NCBI GenBank assembly: GCA_963920525.1
Contig: OY986435.1
Coordinates: forward strand, 94,524,000 to 94,587,999
Direction of reading: 5' to 3'
Length of the DNA: 64,000 nucleotides
From: Dichetophora obliterata
Lineage: Eukaryota; Arthropoda; Insecta; Diptera; Sciomyzidae
In this document: positions 46,531 through 57,890 of the stretch, piece after piece
Numbering within the stretch: position 1 is the stretch's first letter
How the letters are laid out: every line of letters starts with the position of its first letter
The notes under the pieces: model-generated
Seen by the model: the letters and a program-made list of their open reading frames with translations, nothing else
Told to the model about the DNA's origin: nothing
The model's database searches: none
Translations under genes and position numbers: made by a program

Positions 46531-49500
46531 ATGGAAAATGATCGAGAGGAACGTCTTCATCTCCACCATACTGAATTGGAAATACCATTCCTTGATATTG
46601 AACTCAGTGATATAGCACGTATGTTATTATAAACAATGTATCCAAAATAATTACTTCTTTTTTACAAAATTTTAAAGAACGTATTTGCCTTATAATCAAA
46701 AACTATTGACTGATTTTAGTTAGTCAAGTCACACTTTTATAATCGAACGTATTTAAAGTTGTTTCTAATTAGTTGTATCTTCTATTATACAGCTGCTTCA
46801 TTTGAAATGGTATTTGATCGCGATCCAACATCTATGCAGGTAAAATTATGTGTTCATTAAAATATGTATAGAAATAGCTAGAGGATAAGCATAACTTTAA
46901 CAAGTTTGCTATAATTGAATTAGGTACTACTGCGGCAGGAGCAAATGAAGTGAGCAATGTCGGTTAATTTTTTCCTATTAAACTCTTGACAGTTGTAAAA
47001 TGTTGTTTATTTTATTTCCAGAATACTATCGGCGTGAATCCTTACAGTACCAACCAACATAGTTCTTATATGCCGATTGAATACCAGATGGAAGGCATAT
47101 CTTCGCCATCCTTAATTACACCAGCACCACCGTCAACCGCTCTTCCCATTAGGTTAGCTAATGCAGATCATTCTTCTCTAGCCAGCCATAATGCAGAACG
47201 TTATCCCTATGAAATGATGGCAACGGATTCGTGGCTAATGTGCAACAAGTGTATGGCAGACACTTGCAATTGTCGTCATGGTGCCGTTGTAAATCAACAT
47301 ATAAATTCGAATAGGTAAAATTCATCAATGCTGTATAGTTTGTCCTAAATCAGGCATATTTTCAGTGCACATGAATGATTTGAAAGATTCGTATTTATTT
47401 GCCAACTGGTAATATTTTCAGTGTGTTAAGAGCTTGAAAGAATCGTATTTGATGTTTCAACTGATTTGAGACAAGCTGTTATATATTTGAAGCATAGCTG
47501 TTATATAATGGTTATTTATCGTTATCATTAGTAATTCAATTATATTTTAAAAAATTTTAAAAAATTGATTAAGTACAATTCTTTTCTGTTTGTAATCGTG
47601 ATCTAATAATTACGATTGCAAATAATCAAAAAATAATTACTTCAGATTACGAAAACAATCAAACAGAATCAAAAGAAATCAAGAAAAAATAATGTGAATA
47701 CTTTTAGAAATTATTTTTGATTCTTTTTGATTATTTAAATAATTTCTAAAAGTTACTTACTTACTTACTTAGTTGGCGCTACAACCGTATGTCGGTCTTG
47801 GCCTTATCTAAGAATTTGGGCCAGCCATTTCTGTCTTTCGCTTGCTGGCGCCAGTTGAAAATTCCAAGCTCCGTCAGGTTGTCCTCTACTTGGTCTTTCC
47901 AACGAAGATGCGGTCGTCTAAAAGTAGTCGGATTATTTTTCTTGGTTACTTTTGATTATTTTTGGTAATTTCAAGCAATCGTAATTATTTTTTAATCGTA
48001 ATCAATTAATAATCATAAACTTCTCCCTCATGGATTATGTAATGATTACAATTATTTTTAAAATACAATTGATTACTTATCGTAAGCGCAATTTAACAGC
48101 TATGATTTGAATTATATAAAAAAATATTTTTTAATTATGTTGCAAGGAACTTTTTTTATTTGATTTGTAAATAAGTTGTAATAATCAATATTTTTCAGAA
48201 ATGATGCTATAGCTGCTTTTGACGCTGAAGAAAATCGTCGCAAGCATTTGCTTACCCGAAATACAGTGCAGGAAATGTTACTGCGTAGTGATAATGGTCG
48301 TCAGCAAAATGCCATTGATGATGATACTTCCGATGCTATAACAACCACAAACTTTTCCTTGGAGAACAGCTACTGGCCTGCCGAAATCGCAAACTCCGAC
48401 ATTTCGAAAAATTCTAAGACTGAAATTGGTGGAAACATTTTAAATGTACGCACCGCTGCACACACAAGTAATGGTGTTGTAAAAAATGCTGGCATACCAA
48501 ACTTGGATGAATTTCGAGCAGGACGCGATCAAAGACTGCGTACACATCGTTTAAAAGTTCGCCCACAACGTGGTACGGGATACATTCAATTCTGCAGTAC
48601 ATCTAGTAGAACATCAACGTCTCTCGCCACAACACCAAACAACCAATTAGATTCAATACATTCCAATGAAGAAAGTGATTTTGCCAGCAAAGCAGGAGCT
48701 AATAGCATAGAACACGCACAAAACAAAAGCGTGACTGATATGTTTCACACTTCAACCAACTGTGATAATATGAATGAACTTGAAAGTGTGGCTATTGAGT
48801 TTGATGATGCACCGATAGAATCATCTGTTTGTCCTAATGATGAAGTCACTTCTGCTTCGGATGTTGTAGCATATGGTAAACCCTTAGTTCACCCAAGCAA
48901 TATAACTGCAACTACAACTTCAAAATTTGGCGAAAAGACTGTCTTAATGACAACTGCTGGAGTGAGTTCTAGTACAATGTTGTTTAACACAAATTCAGAA
49001 ATAGTAGATACTAAACCAAGCACAAGCGGCTTGCAAAGAGTGCCCGAAACGCAGCACTGCACAACTCCTTCAACTACTTCAAGGCAAATGATCAGATTGG
49101 CTTCAGAAGAGCGTCCTTTCACTCAAAGTATAACAGAGGCATATAATATCAACAGTACTAATTCTTCCGATGAGGATGATGATGAAGTAGTTGTTGTCAA
49201 TCTGCAAAAGCCAAAACCAACAACTCACAGCAATGCTTCAAAAGAATACATTCAATGGCACGTACGTGAGCGTGAACGTGAACAGCAACAATACCGAGTA
49301 AGCGATAGACGCAGTAGAACAGCGACTTCACCTTACGTTGGTGAACGTTCCTTTAGTTCAAGTATGCATCGCTATCGCATGTGCCATCCTGGAGCAGCTA
49401 ATGAACACGATGACGGTTGCCTTGATACGCTGAGCGCAAAGATAGCACGTATGACTGACGATCGTCTTAATTATGAACGCGAAATGCGACGGATTCTTAA

Positions 49501-49537
49501 CATTCATGAAACATCAGATGTTGACGATGGCAATGGG
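46531..49537 (+). CDS. Unrecognised multi-exon host gene, 3' incomplete
   Basis: Four exons: 46531-46618, 46793-46839, 47022-47314 and 48199-49537. Donors are GTATGT, GTAAAA, GTAAAA and GTAAGC. Acceptors are TTATACAG, TTTCCAG and TTTTTCAG. All junctions keep frame and give 589 codons with no stop. An in-frame TAA at 46519-46521 precedes the first ATG, which supports the start. The protein begins MENDREERLHLHHTELEIP, has a Cys cluster CNKCMADTCNC near residues 119-129 (possible metal site), a long Ser/Thr-rich middle, an acidic SSDEDDDE run near 465, a basic REREREQQQ stretch near 495, and a charged end (TLSAKIARMTDDRLNYEREM). No signal peptide or membrane segment. I do not recognise the gene. 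Frame ends in a splice donor, so the C-terminus lies beyond, behind an intron of at least 14 kb. Confidence 0.7.
47493..48104 (+). mobile_element. Short copy of the CATAGCTGTTA repeat in intron 3
   Basis: The ends CATAGCTGTTATATAATGGT and the inverse of CATAGCTGTTAAATTGCGCT-like sequence match copy 2 at 29382-30960. ATTTGAAG (47485-47492) and ATTTGAAT (48105-48112) form an 8-bp duplication, 7 of 8. Without the nested LINE piece (164 bp plus one target copy) it is about 440 bp. It lacks the ~1.1-kb interior of the long copies. Non-coding, within intron 3 of the host gene. Confidence 0.8.
47753..47916 (-). mobile_element. LINE 3'-end fragment, antisense copy 3 (164 bp)
   Basis: It begins with TTACTTACTTACTTACTTAG and follows 17606-18040 for 164 bp. 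It is flanked by TCTAAAAG on both sides (47745-47752 and 47917-47924). It sits inside the TIR repeat of intron 3, so it is the younger of the two. Confidence 0.85.
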
Positions 49538-50150
49538 GTAAGCTTTATTTAAAACTGTCAGATAAACTTGAAAAGAGTCTCCAACGTGAAAGATAATTAG
49601 GCTTACTTCTTTCAGACGGAAAGTTATAGTAATGGTTTCGACCAACTCAAAAGATCACTCCTTAGTTATAACAACCTCTGACGCAACTAATACGTCAACC
49701 TTAAACATATATCAGCTCTGAACAAAATTGTTTCTTATCGAGAAATCGAACAATTGTGTGTATTTTTATGAAAAAAAAAATTCGACCAAGTTTGACATAC
49801 AGAGCACGTGTCAATTGTATATAAATGTTGCGATAATGTAGTAACTGCTATATTTGGTCTGATCGATCTGCGTCGTGGCTTACGAATTTTCGTTCAGATA
49901 ACACATCATCGATACAAGATCATCACAGGGTTTAATCACATAGCCAACTTAATTTCTAGTTTTCATCAATGGTATTATGTGGTCTATGGCGACAGCAGCG
50001 TTTGTCATTCATGTTCGTAAAAAAGATGGTTACGCTCCTTGGAGATTGAGAAAAAGGCAAACTAACAACGATAATTTTTAATAGCAAAAAAAAAAACTCC
50101 AATTTTGATTAAATTTTAAAAGTGCTAAAAGATGCAAGTAAGGCCGCAAG
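49538..50150. other. Start of the last visible intron, no feature
   Basis: Begins with the donor GTAAGC. No exon with matching acceptor and open frame was recognised up to the window end, although a short exon could be missed. Confidence 0.45.
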
Positions 50151-50154
50151 GACG

Positions 50155-51027
50155 AAAATGTCGACAACTTTCACATTTGTGCAGTGGACTGAAGTCCTTA
50201 TGGGGAGCCTCTGTACTGAATTTATTACATGCGTTATATATAATAGAGTATGAAAATACATCATCCTATCTCAAACCACGCAAAGTTTTCATGGGCAAAT
50301 TCTCTTCTCGACACTTCCAGCTCGAATACTTCCCCATCCCTACAATAAACCATATCGTCCTCTTCATGCCAAAAATGGGAAATCGAGTTTAAAGATTCAA
50401 GTGGCTCAACAAAAAAAATCAACTTTTTCTCAAATTTCTTTTTGGAACTGGATGGTGCATGCCTTCGTAATAAACAGTGAAAATTTGATTCTCGTTGCTC
50501 AACAAAATCATAAAAAATACTTTTTGTGCACCCATTTAACGTTTATTGCTATAAAATTGTGTTAAAATAATTGTAAAAATTTTAAAAAAATTTATATCCT
50601 AAAATTTTTTCCATACATACACAGATAATTATGTTATGTGACAAAAAGAAATTTGGAGAAAAAGTTGATTTTTCTATTTTTCTGAGTCATTTGAATCTTT
50701 AAACTCGATTTCCCAAAAAACACAATTCGCACATTGGCGTTTTTGGCTTGAAAAATATTCAAAAAATTACATAGATGGCTTTAGCATCGAATTTTATGAT
50801 TTTTTCTAAACCTAATTGGATTTTCTTGTTTTGAGGGGAAATTCTTTGCTTAAAATGCATCAGATGCAATTTAAAACTCAAAACCAATTTATTTTCACAT
50901 TGGTGTTTTTGGCATGAAGGGGACGATATGTGCCCAATAAAATCATTACCGAGATAAATTGTTCTTTGGTCGCACAGTAAAATTATGCAACAGTCCACCG
51001 GCAAATGTGTTTTTCTCAACATTTTTT
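50155..51027. mobile_element. Imperfect foldback element, about 870 bp
   Basis: Three inverted pairs lie in nested order: ACATTTG...GTGGACTG with its inverse at 50990-51010, ATATCGTCC..TTCATGCCA with TGGCATGAAGGGGACGATAT (50900-50930), and GGGAAATCGAGTTTAAAGAT with its inverse at 50695-50715. Such concentric pairing means the whole block folds back. Ends and duplication are unclear. The frame at 50132-50392 is a by-product. Confidence 0.5.
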
Positions 51028-51094
51028 AACTGTATAAATTTTAACAAATATTTAATATTCTCTTTTTCATTTTGGGAGAAAAAGGAATCACCTA

Positions 51095-51195
51095 TATTCC
51101 TCAGGATTAACTTGTGGAGGTGTACTGATTGCAGTTCGTAATGCCTTTTCTAGTCCTCAAATCGCACTGCCATCTAATTACCTTCAAGGCCCTGT
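51095..51195 (+). pseudogene. LINE endonuclease fragment (Jockey-clade-like)
   Basis: About 30 residues, SSGLTCGGVLIAVRNAFSSP then QIALPSNYLQGP, match the central endonuclease motif (C-GGG-xLIAV) seen at 12515-12560 in the Jockey-clade LINE. No other LINE landmark is adjacent, so it is an isolated fragment. Confidence 0.5.
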
Positions 51196-51583
51196 TTATT
51201 TTGATATCGATAAATTAATTTAATTGCGAAAATTTAATTTCAATCAGAGTTTGATCTATTCGTTATAGTGTAAGTTGAAATAATGCACTGAGCGAGAAAA
51301 ATCTCATGGCTCACTTGATTATTTAAAAAAAATCTACATTCGTAGCTCGTTGGCACGGTTGTTGTCGGAAAGTTAGTTCATTCGATAGACGACGAGAAAG
51401 GGCGTGCTGACGAGTACAAGATTTATAACAATTATCAGAAGTGGGATTGAAGTCAAATAAACAAAAAAAGCTAATTGTTTCTACACTAATTGTGGTAACT
51501 GAAATCGATTCAAAAGACAATTTAAGAAGCTGCATTTTTAAAAAAAAACAACATATCGTAAAATGAGTTTTGGTTCATGCATA

Positions 51584-52867
51584 TTGGGGGTTGGAATTAA
51601 TTTTAAAGGTTTTTTTCGGTTTTTGAGCATTTATTTAGAAACAACGGTACAATGTATATTATTCAAAGTATTGTCCATCGTTAGCTACAGCATTTTCCCA
51701 TCTTTCTGGCGGCATATGGATTCCGCGCCGGAAGAACGATTCGTCTTTTGAGGCAATCCACGAATCGACCCATTTTTTGGTATCCTCGTAAGAAGTGAAG
51801 CGCTGCTCAGCCAAGCCATGCGTCATCGATCTGAATAGGTGGTAGTCGGAAGGGGCTATGTCTGGGCTATAAGGCGGGTGGGGTAGCACATCCCAATTCA
51901 GCGCCTCCAACGTTTCCTTGACGGTTCTTGCAACATGTGGCCGTGCGTTGTCATGTTGAAAAAGCACTTTGTCGTGTCTTTTGGCATATTCCGGCCGTTT
52001 AACCTTTAATGCTCGGCTCAATTGCATCAATTGTTGTTGGTAGCGTTCCCCAGTGATGGTTTCGTTAGGTTTTAGCATCTCATAGTACACGACACCCTTC
52101 TGATCCCACCAAATACACAGCATAAGCTTGGCGCCATGAATATTCGGCTTGGCCCTCGATGTTGATGCATGGCCGGGTGGTCCCCACGATTTTTTCGCTT
52201 AGGATTATCGTAATGGATCCACTTTTCATCGCCAGTGACAATACGATGCAAAAAACTCTTCCTTTTATGCCGTTGAAGCAGTTGTTCGCACATGCAAAAT
52301 CGCCGTTCAACGTCTCTCGGCTTCAACTGGTACGGCACCCAATTTCCTTGCTTTGAATCATTCCCATGGCCTTCAAGCGTTTGCCGACCGTTGATAAGTC
52401 GACTCCCAATGATTCTGACAATTCTTGAAGGGTTTGACACGGGTCTTCATCGAGCAAAGCCTCCAATTCCTCATCTTCAAACTTTTTCGGCTGGCCCGGA
52501 CGCTCTTTGTCTTCCGTATCAAAATCAATACTTTTAAACCGACGGAACCAGTACTCACAAGTAGAAATCGATGGAGCATAGTCCCCGTAAGCCTCAGTAA
52601 GCGTGCGTTGTGCTTCAACCGCTTTTTTCTTCAAATGGAAGCACAAAAGTAAACCTTCCCGCAAATTGCGTTTTGTTGGAACGAAAGTCGACATGTTCAC
52701 AGAGAAAAAAATATATGTTGTTTACACTTCAGTGGAATGACACATACTGAAAAATGAAGCTTAGACAATGTGCTTTGAAATGAATATATTCACAGGTGTG
52801 CCCGATGCGATCTATTGATAGTTACGCCATCTCTTAGAAAACCTTTAAAACTAATTCCAACCCCCAA
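51584..52867 (-). mobile_element. mariner element (DD34D, Mos1-like), complete ends
   Basis: The inverted ends are TTGGGGGTTGGAATTAATTT and AACTAATTCCAACCCCCAA, with TA on both sides (51582-51583 and 52868-52869). The length of 1284 bp is normal for mariner. The transposase lies on the minus strand and is broken by frameshifts. The TIRs are nearly identical, so it may not be very old. Confidence 0.9.
51659..52700 (-). pseudogene. mariner transposase (DD34D), frameshifted
   Basis: Mauritiana-type mariner transposase split over three frames: 52700 to ~52340, ~52355 to ~52195, and ~52125 to 51659. The N-terminus (MSTFVPTKRNLREGLLLCFH) and paired helix-turn-helix region (ALLDEDPCQTLQELSESLGV) are readable. 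WVPYQLKPRDVERR, HRIVTGDEKW (first Asp), LFQHDNARPHVA (second Asp) and YSPDIAPSDYHLFRSM (third Asp) are all present. I count 34 residues between the second and third Asp. The C-terminus ends WENAVANDGQYFE. All catalytic Asp codons survive, and loss of function comes from at least two frameshifts. Confidence 0.9.
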
Positions 52868-52917
52868 TATTTATGAAACTTAAATATATTTAAATCGGTG
52901 TAAGTGTGTGTGTGTAC

Positions 52918-55567
52918 CAGAGAACTGCACAAGCCTACTTGAAGTTCAAGCTTTTTCAAGTACTTAAATTCAAGCACGTATCCAAGCTTGAAAAAGCAAG
53001 CTTTAGCCAGCTTGCAAAAATACCAAACAGATACAAGCCATATTCATGCTTGCTCGTTGGCTTGGCTTGTTTCGGCTTACTTTGTCGGGTGGAAAGTTGA
53101 AAAGCTTAAAACGATCGGCAAAAGCTTGTAAGCTCGCAAGTATCCAAATTATTGAATTAAAGCAAGTATCCAAAAAATTCAATGAGCTTCTTTAGAGAGA
53201 GCTTAAGCGTAATAGGACTTTTAAGGATTCTGTGGACTCCGTGGTGTGAAGTTTTAGGATAAATGATTTCGAAGATGCTGTCAAACTTTAAAATTTAAGA
53301 TGGCGGATAGAGTTGCCACCTAGATTTTTTTTAATTTTTGCGAATTCTTGTAATTTTGATATTCTGACAACGGATTTGATTTCGAATATATTGTCACAGT
53401 TTTAAAATTTAAGATGGAGGTTAGGGTTGCCACCTAAATTTTTACCACAGTATTGCCACCTAATAATATGTACTTTTAAAAGTTTTAAACATCATTTATC
53501 AGTGTTAAGGGGTCGCTGATTTCGAATCTAAGGTCAGAATTTTAAATTTCAATATGGTGGATAGGGTTGCCACCTTAATTTTTTGTAGTTTTATGAATTC
53601 GAGGCTGGCAAAAAAAAAATGGTACGCCAAAAATGGGTCGCTGAATCCGAATCCGTCGTCAGAATTTCAAAATTATAAAATGTTGAAATAATAGGGTTGC
53701 CACCTAATAATATGTCTTTTTAAGAGTTTTAAACGTCTTTTATTAGTGTTAAGGGGTCGCTGATTTCGAATCTAAAGTCAGAATTTTAAATTTCAATATG
53801 GTGGATAGGGTTGCCACCTTAATTTTTTGTAGTTTTATGAATTCGAGGCTGGCAAAAAAAAAATGGTACGCCAAAAATGGGTCGCTGAATCCGAATCCGT
53901 CGTCAGAATTTCAAAATTATAAAATGTTGAAATAATAGGGTTGCCACCTAAAAATATATCTTTTCAACAGTTTTAAACGTCATTTATTAGTGTTAAGGGG
54001 TCGCTGATTTCGAATCTAAAGTCAGAATTTTAAAATTCAAGATGGTGGATAGGGTTGCCACCTTTATTGTTTGTAGTTTTATGAATTCGAGGCTGGCAAA
54101 AAAAAATGGTACACCAAAAATGGGTCGCTGAATCCGAAACCGTCGTCAGAATTTCAAAATTATAAAATTTTGAAATAACAGGGTTGCCACCTAATAATAT
54201 ATCTTTTCAACAGTTTTAAACAGTTTTAAACTAATAAATGACGTGTTAACACTAATAAATGACGTTTAAAACTGTTGAAAAGATATATTATTAGGTGGCA
54301 ACCCTGTTATTTCAAAATTTTATAATTTTGAAATTCTGACGACGGTTTCGGATTCAGCGACCCATTTTTGGCGTACCATTTTTTTTTTTGCCAGCCTCGA
54401 ATTCATAAAACTACAAAAAATTAAGGTGGCAACCCTATCCACCATATTGAAATTTAAAATTCTGACTTTAGATTCGAAATCAGCGACCCCTTAACACTAA
54501 TAAAAGACGTTTAAAACTCTTAAAAAGACATATTATTAGGTGGCAACCCTATTATTTCAACATTTTATAATTTTGAAATTCTGACGACGGATTCGGATTC
54601 AGCGACCCATTTTTAGTGTACCATTTTTTTTTTGCCAGCCCCGAATTCATAAAACTACAAAAAATAAAGGTGGCAACCCTATCCACCATATTGAAATTTA
54701 AAATTCTGACTTTAAATTCGAAATCAGCGACCCCTTAACACTAATAAATGACGTTTAAAACTGTTGAAAAGATATATTTTTAGGTGGCAACCCTATTATT
54801 TCAACATTTTATAATTTTGAAATTCTGACGACGGATTCGGATTCAGCGACCCATTTTTGGTGTACCATTTTTTTTTGCCAGCCCCGAATTCATAAAACTA
54901 AAAAAAATAAAGGTGGCAACCCTATCCACCATCTTGAATTTCAAAATTCTGACCTTAGATTCGAAATCAGCGACCCCTTAACACTGATAAATGATGTTCA
55001 AAACTTTTAAAAGTACATATTATTAGGTGGCAATACTGTGGTAAAAATTTAGGTGGCAACCCTAACCTCCATCTTAAATTTTAAAACTGTGACAATATAT
55101 TCGAAATCAAATCCGTTGTCAGAATATCAAAATTACAAGAATTCGCAAAAATAAAAAAAATCTAGGTGGCAACTCTATCCGCCATCTTAAATTTTAAAGT
55201 TTGACAGCATCTTCGAAATCATTTATCCTAAAACTTCACACCACGGAGTCCACAGAATCCTTAAAAGTCCTATTACGCTTAAGCTCTCTCTTAAGAAGCT
55301 CATTGAATTTTTGGATACTTGCTTTAATTCAATAATTTGGATACTTGCGAGGCTTACAAGCTTTTGCCGAAGGGCATCAAGCTTTCCATTGCTTGAAACT
55401 TCGTGCCGTTCGCTTGTAAGCTAGAATAGGTGCAAGCTGTGCGTGGGCTTATTTATATTCAATTACAAGCTTTGCTTGATTCAAAATTATCAAGCTCAAG
55501 CTAGCTTGAACTTGTATTTTAAGCAAGCGCTTGAAAAAGACTTCAAGCCGGCTTGTGCAGTTCTCTG
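52918..55567. mobile_element. Giant hAT-type foldback, 2.65-kb palindrome
   Basis: The ends CAGAGAACTGCACAAGCC and its inverse GGCTTGTGCAGTTCTCTG are flanked by a perfect 8-bp duplication GTGTGTAC (52910-52917 and 55568-55575). The two arms (about 52918-54215 and 54260-55567) are inverted copies over almost their whole length with a ~45-bp centre. Each arm holds tandem units with period about 244 bp (GGGTCGCTGATTTCGAATCT at about 53510, 53754 and 53998; inverted on the right). Subterminal CAAGCTTG-type words are dense. No transposase. The termini and 8-bp duplication indicate mobilisation by a hAT enzyme. Confidence 0.9.
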
Positions 55568-56157
55568 GTGTGTACGTCAATAATAATACAAAGAAGAAGA
55601 AAAAAATACCAAAAGTTTGCGTTGAAAATGGCTTTGTGAGGAAATTTTATTTGAATCTGAAAAGTAGGCTTTGAAAGTAATTTGAAGAGTAGGCGTTGAC
55701 TTTAAAAATAAAAACCATTGTTTGAGTTTGGAAGAGGTTTTTTTCGATCATTTTTGTCAGTCTTAAAGAAATCGCAGAGGTGAATAATATAAATAATATT
55801 AACATAAAATAATTGTTTATAATTAGCTTAAACAACGGAATGTCGCTTGAGGAGCGTGAGAAAAATTTGGAATGAAATTAAAAAAAATTTACATGAAAGA
55901 GAAAAAGCGTTTGAACTAGCTTCTAGAAGTAGTGATCATGATAATATATCTCAGGAGATTCAAACCAGCGAACTGCATGAGTGGCTTCACTAATACCATG
56001 ATAGAATTACCAGGTACTATTAATCGCTACTTTTACTCGTTACTTTGGGCATATAGTGTCAGATTGGTGTCAAATAAAAGTATTGCAAACACACCATGAA
56101 GTAAAAGGGGATTTTTGCTTTTACTTTTACCCATATGTCTACATATGAACATGAACA

Positions 56158-57199
56158 GGTGACGAAATTGACGAATTGCACGAGGACGCCTTAGGCCTTT
56201 TCCACACTTGGTCAACGCAACTCCAACTCAAGTTGCTAGCCTGTGTATTTATACCGGAACCTTCAGATTAAGCAACTTGCACGCAACAAGTTCTCGACAC
56301 GTTCTCAACCTGTTCAACGCAACGCGGCTTTCCGCAATTTCCATCGGCGACGTGTTGCATCAGTTTGTTTGTTTTGTGAATTCAAGTATTTGTAGTGCAG
56401 TAGGCTTTATATTAATCAAGGTGAATAAGCTAATTAATTAGTTCCTAATAGAATCTAAAGAAAAAGAATTAGTTTGCAAGATGAATGAGCAAATGTTAAA
56501 TATTAAATTAGTGCAAGAAGTCGAAAAACATGAGTTATTATATAATAACAATTATTATATGTTGCATGACTTTTGAAGCAAGTCTGAAAGCATTTGGTTT
56601 ATAGTTGCATTGCTTTTCAACTTTTTCGCTGTTGCGTTGAAGTTGTGTTGGAATCGCGTTGACCAAGTGTGGAAAAGGCCTTAGAGTACGTTGCAGGCTA
56701 CATTATAAAAAGGCTACATTTTGAAAGTTTTCAAAGTAAAGACTGCTCCTTTACATGGGTGGATGAAGTCTCGCAGGGAGGTCTGAAAAAGCCATCAGCT
56801 GCATTTATGGAAAAAATAAAAGATTTTGAGGCGATCTTTAATCAAGCTAATGGTAGGAACATTTTAGTGTGCAAAGAATACAGAAAAAACTCGCTGAATT
56901 GTGTTCAGCAAACGAACTTCCCGAACCTGTGAAAGAGCTCTTCATAAAATGCAGAATGCATTTTCAGACTAAAAATTTAAATAAAAGATTAAAAAATAAA
57001 AAAATAAAACAAAAAATGTTGGCATTAAAAAACTTTTGCAATTTTATTTATAAAGTGATTGATTTGGTTTATATAAAGCTCAAGACCATTTTGGAAATTT
57101 TTAATGCAAATTTGTTGATAAAACCATTGATGAACGAATTTGCATTTAAAATTCCCAAAATGTTCTTAAAAATTAAAACTCCCTTTCCTGATTCCGCGT
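56158..57199 (+). pseudogene. P-like (THAP9-type) transposase, C-terminal remnant
   Basis: The frame before the nested MITE (GDEIDELHEDAL, ending 56193) continues after it (EYVAGYIIKRLHFESF, then FTWVDEVSQGGLKKPSAAFM and FEAIFNQANG). A frameshift near 56870 leads into the rest: QRIQKKLAELCSANELPEPV, ELFIKCRMHFQTKNLNKRLK. VAGYI.KKL, then FTWV.EVS.GGL.KPS, then FIKCR..F..K.LN is the end region of P-element and THAP9-like transposases as I recall it. Upstream catalytic regions and the THAP DNA-binding domain are missing. An AG at 56156-56157 could be an ancient acceptor. Function is lost through deletion, insertion and frameshift. Confidence 0.7.
56194..56680. mobile_element. PIF/Harbinger-like MITE in the P transposase
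   Basis: The 487-bp element has ends GGCCTTTTCCACACTTGGTC and its inverse GACCAAGTGTGGAAAAGGCC, flanked by TTA (56191-56193 and 56681-56683). Subterminal GTTGCGTTGA/CAACGC words repeat. Removing it with one TTA keeps the transposase frame open, so it inserted later. Confidence 0.85.
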
Positions 57200-57890
57200 G
57201 AAAAATTATTCATGCTAGGTCTGATTGTACTACGCTAAACGATACCAAGGCTTTATAGTATTTGAACTTTTTTAAAGTCAAACGTTAGAACTTTGAATCA
57301 TATTGTTTCTCTCATGCTTACTTAATTTTTGATGTAATGAACTAATAAAATTGTTGTTGATCACGCCACTAATATCAAGTGCAAGGACAAGATAAATATT
57401 TAAATTTGATGTTTGCATTAAGTTTTGTAAAATTACAAAAACAAAATGCATAATGTTTATTCCCAAAAGCATTTTTACTCAACACGGAGGAATCTACTGG
57501 CTGCATTGTAAGTTTATTTAATACAAATTATTATAATGTAGTGTTTTGTTTAAGTTGTTTCATGATTTCATACAGTAAAATCACGATTTCCATTTATATT
57601 TCCAAGCACATATACACACAAAATATAGCTGATTTTAAGAATACAATACTTTATTAAAGGTTCGTTCACAATAACTTTTAAATATTGGATATTTTTTAAA
57701 AACTAATAAAAAATACACACAAATTGTGAATACCCGTATCGTTTGCAGATTTCTGATTTGAAATACTACAAGAAGTAACACTGTTTCAACTTACTCGCTA
57801 CATTTTGACACTATATGCCCAAAATGACAGTTTATCCCCAGCTGATTTTCAGCGAATAATAATACCTGGTAATTATATCATGCACTAATA

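Larger units (their letters stand above)
55997..57882 (+). mobile_element. P element, internally deleted, 1.89 kb
   Basis: The ends CATGATAGAATTACCAGGTA (55997) and the inverse of CATGATATAATTACCAGGTA (57882) are followed inward by GGGCATATAGTGTCA on both sides. The 8-bp duplication CACTAATA (55988-55995 and 57883-57890) is perfect, with one extra C at 55996. It contains the C-terminal part of a P-like transposase and a PIF-like MITE. The CATGAT start, the 8-bp duplication and the protein all point to the P superfamily. Confidence 0.85.

Noticed and set aside
49808..50392. Candidate downstream exons of the host gene
   Set aside because: The frames lack matching acceptor phases and one lies in a foldback element.
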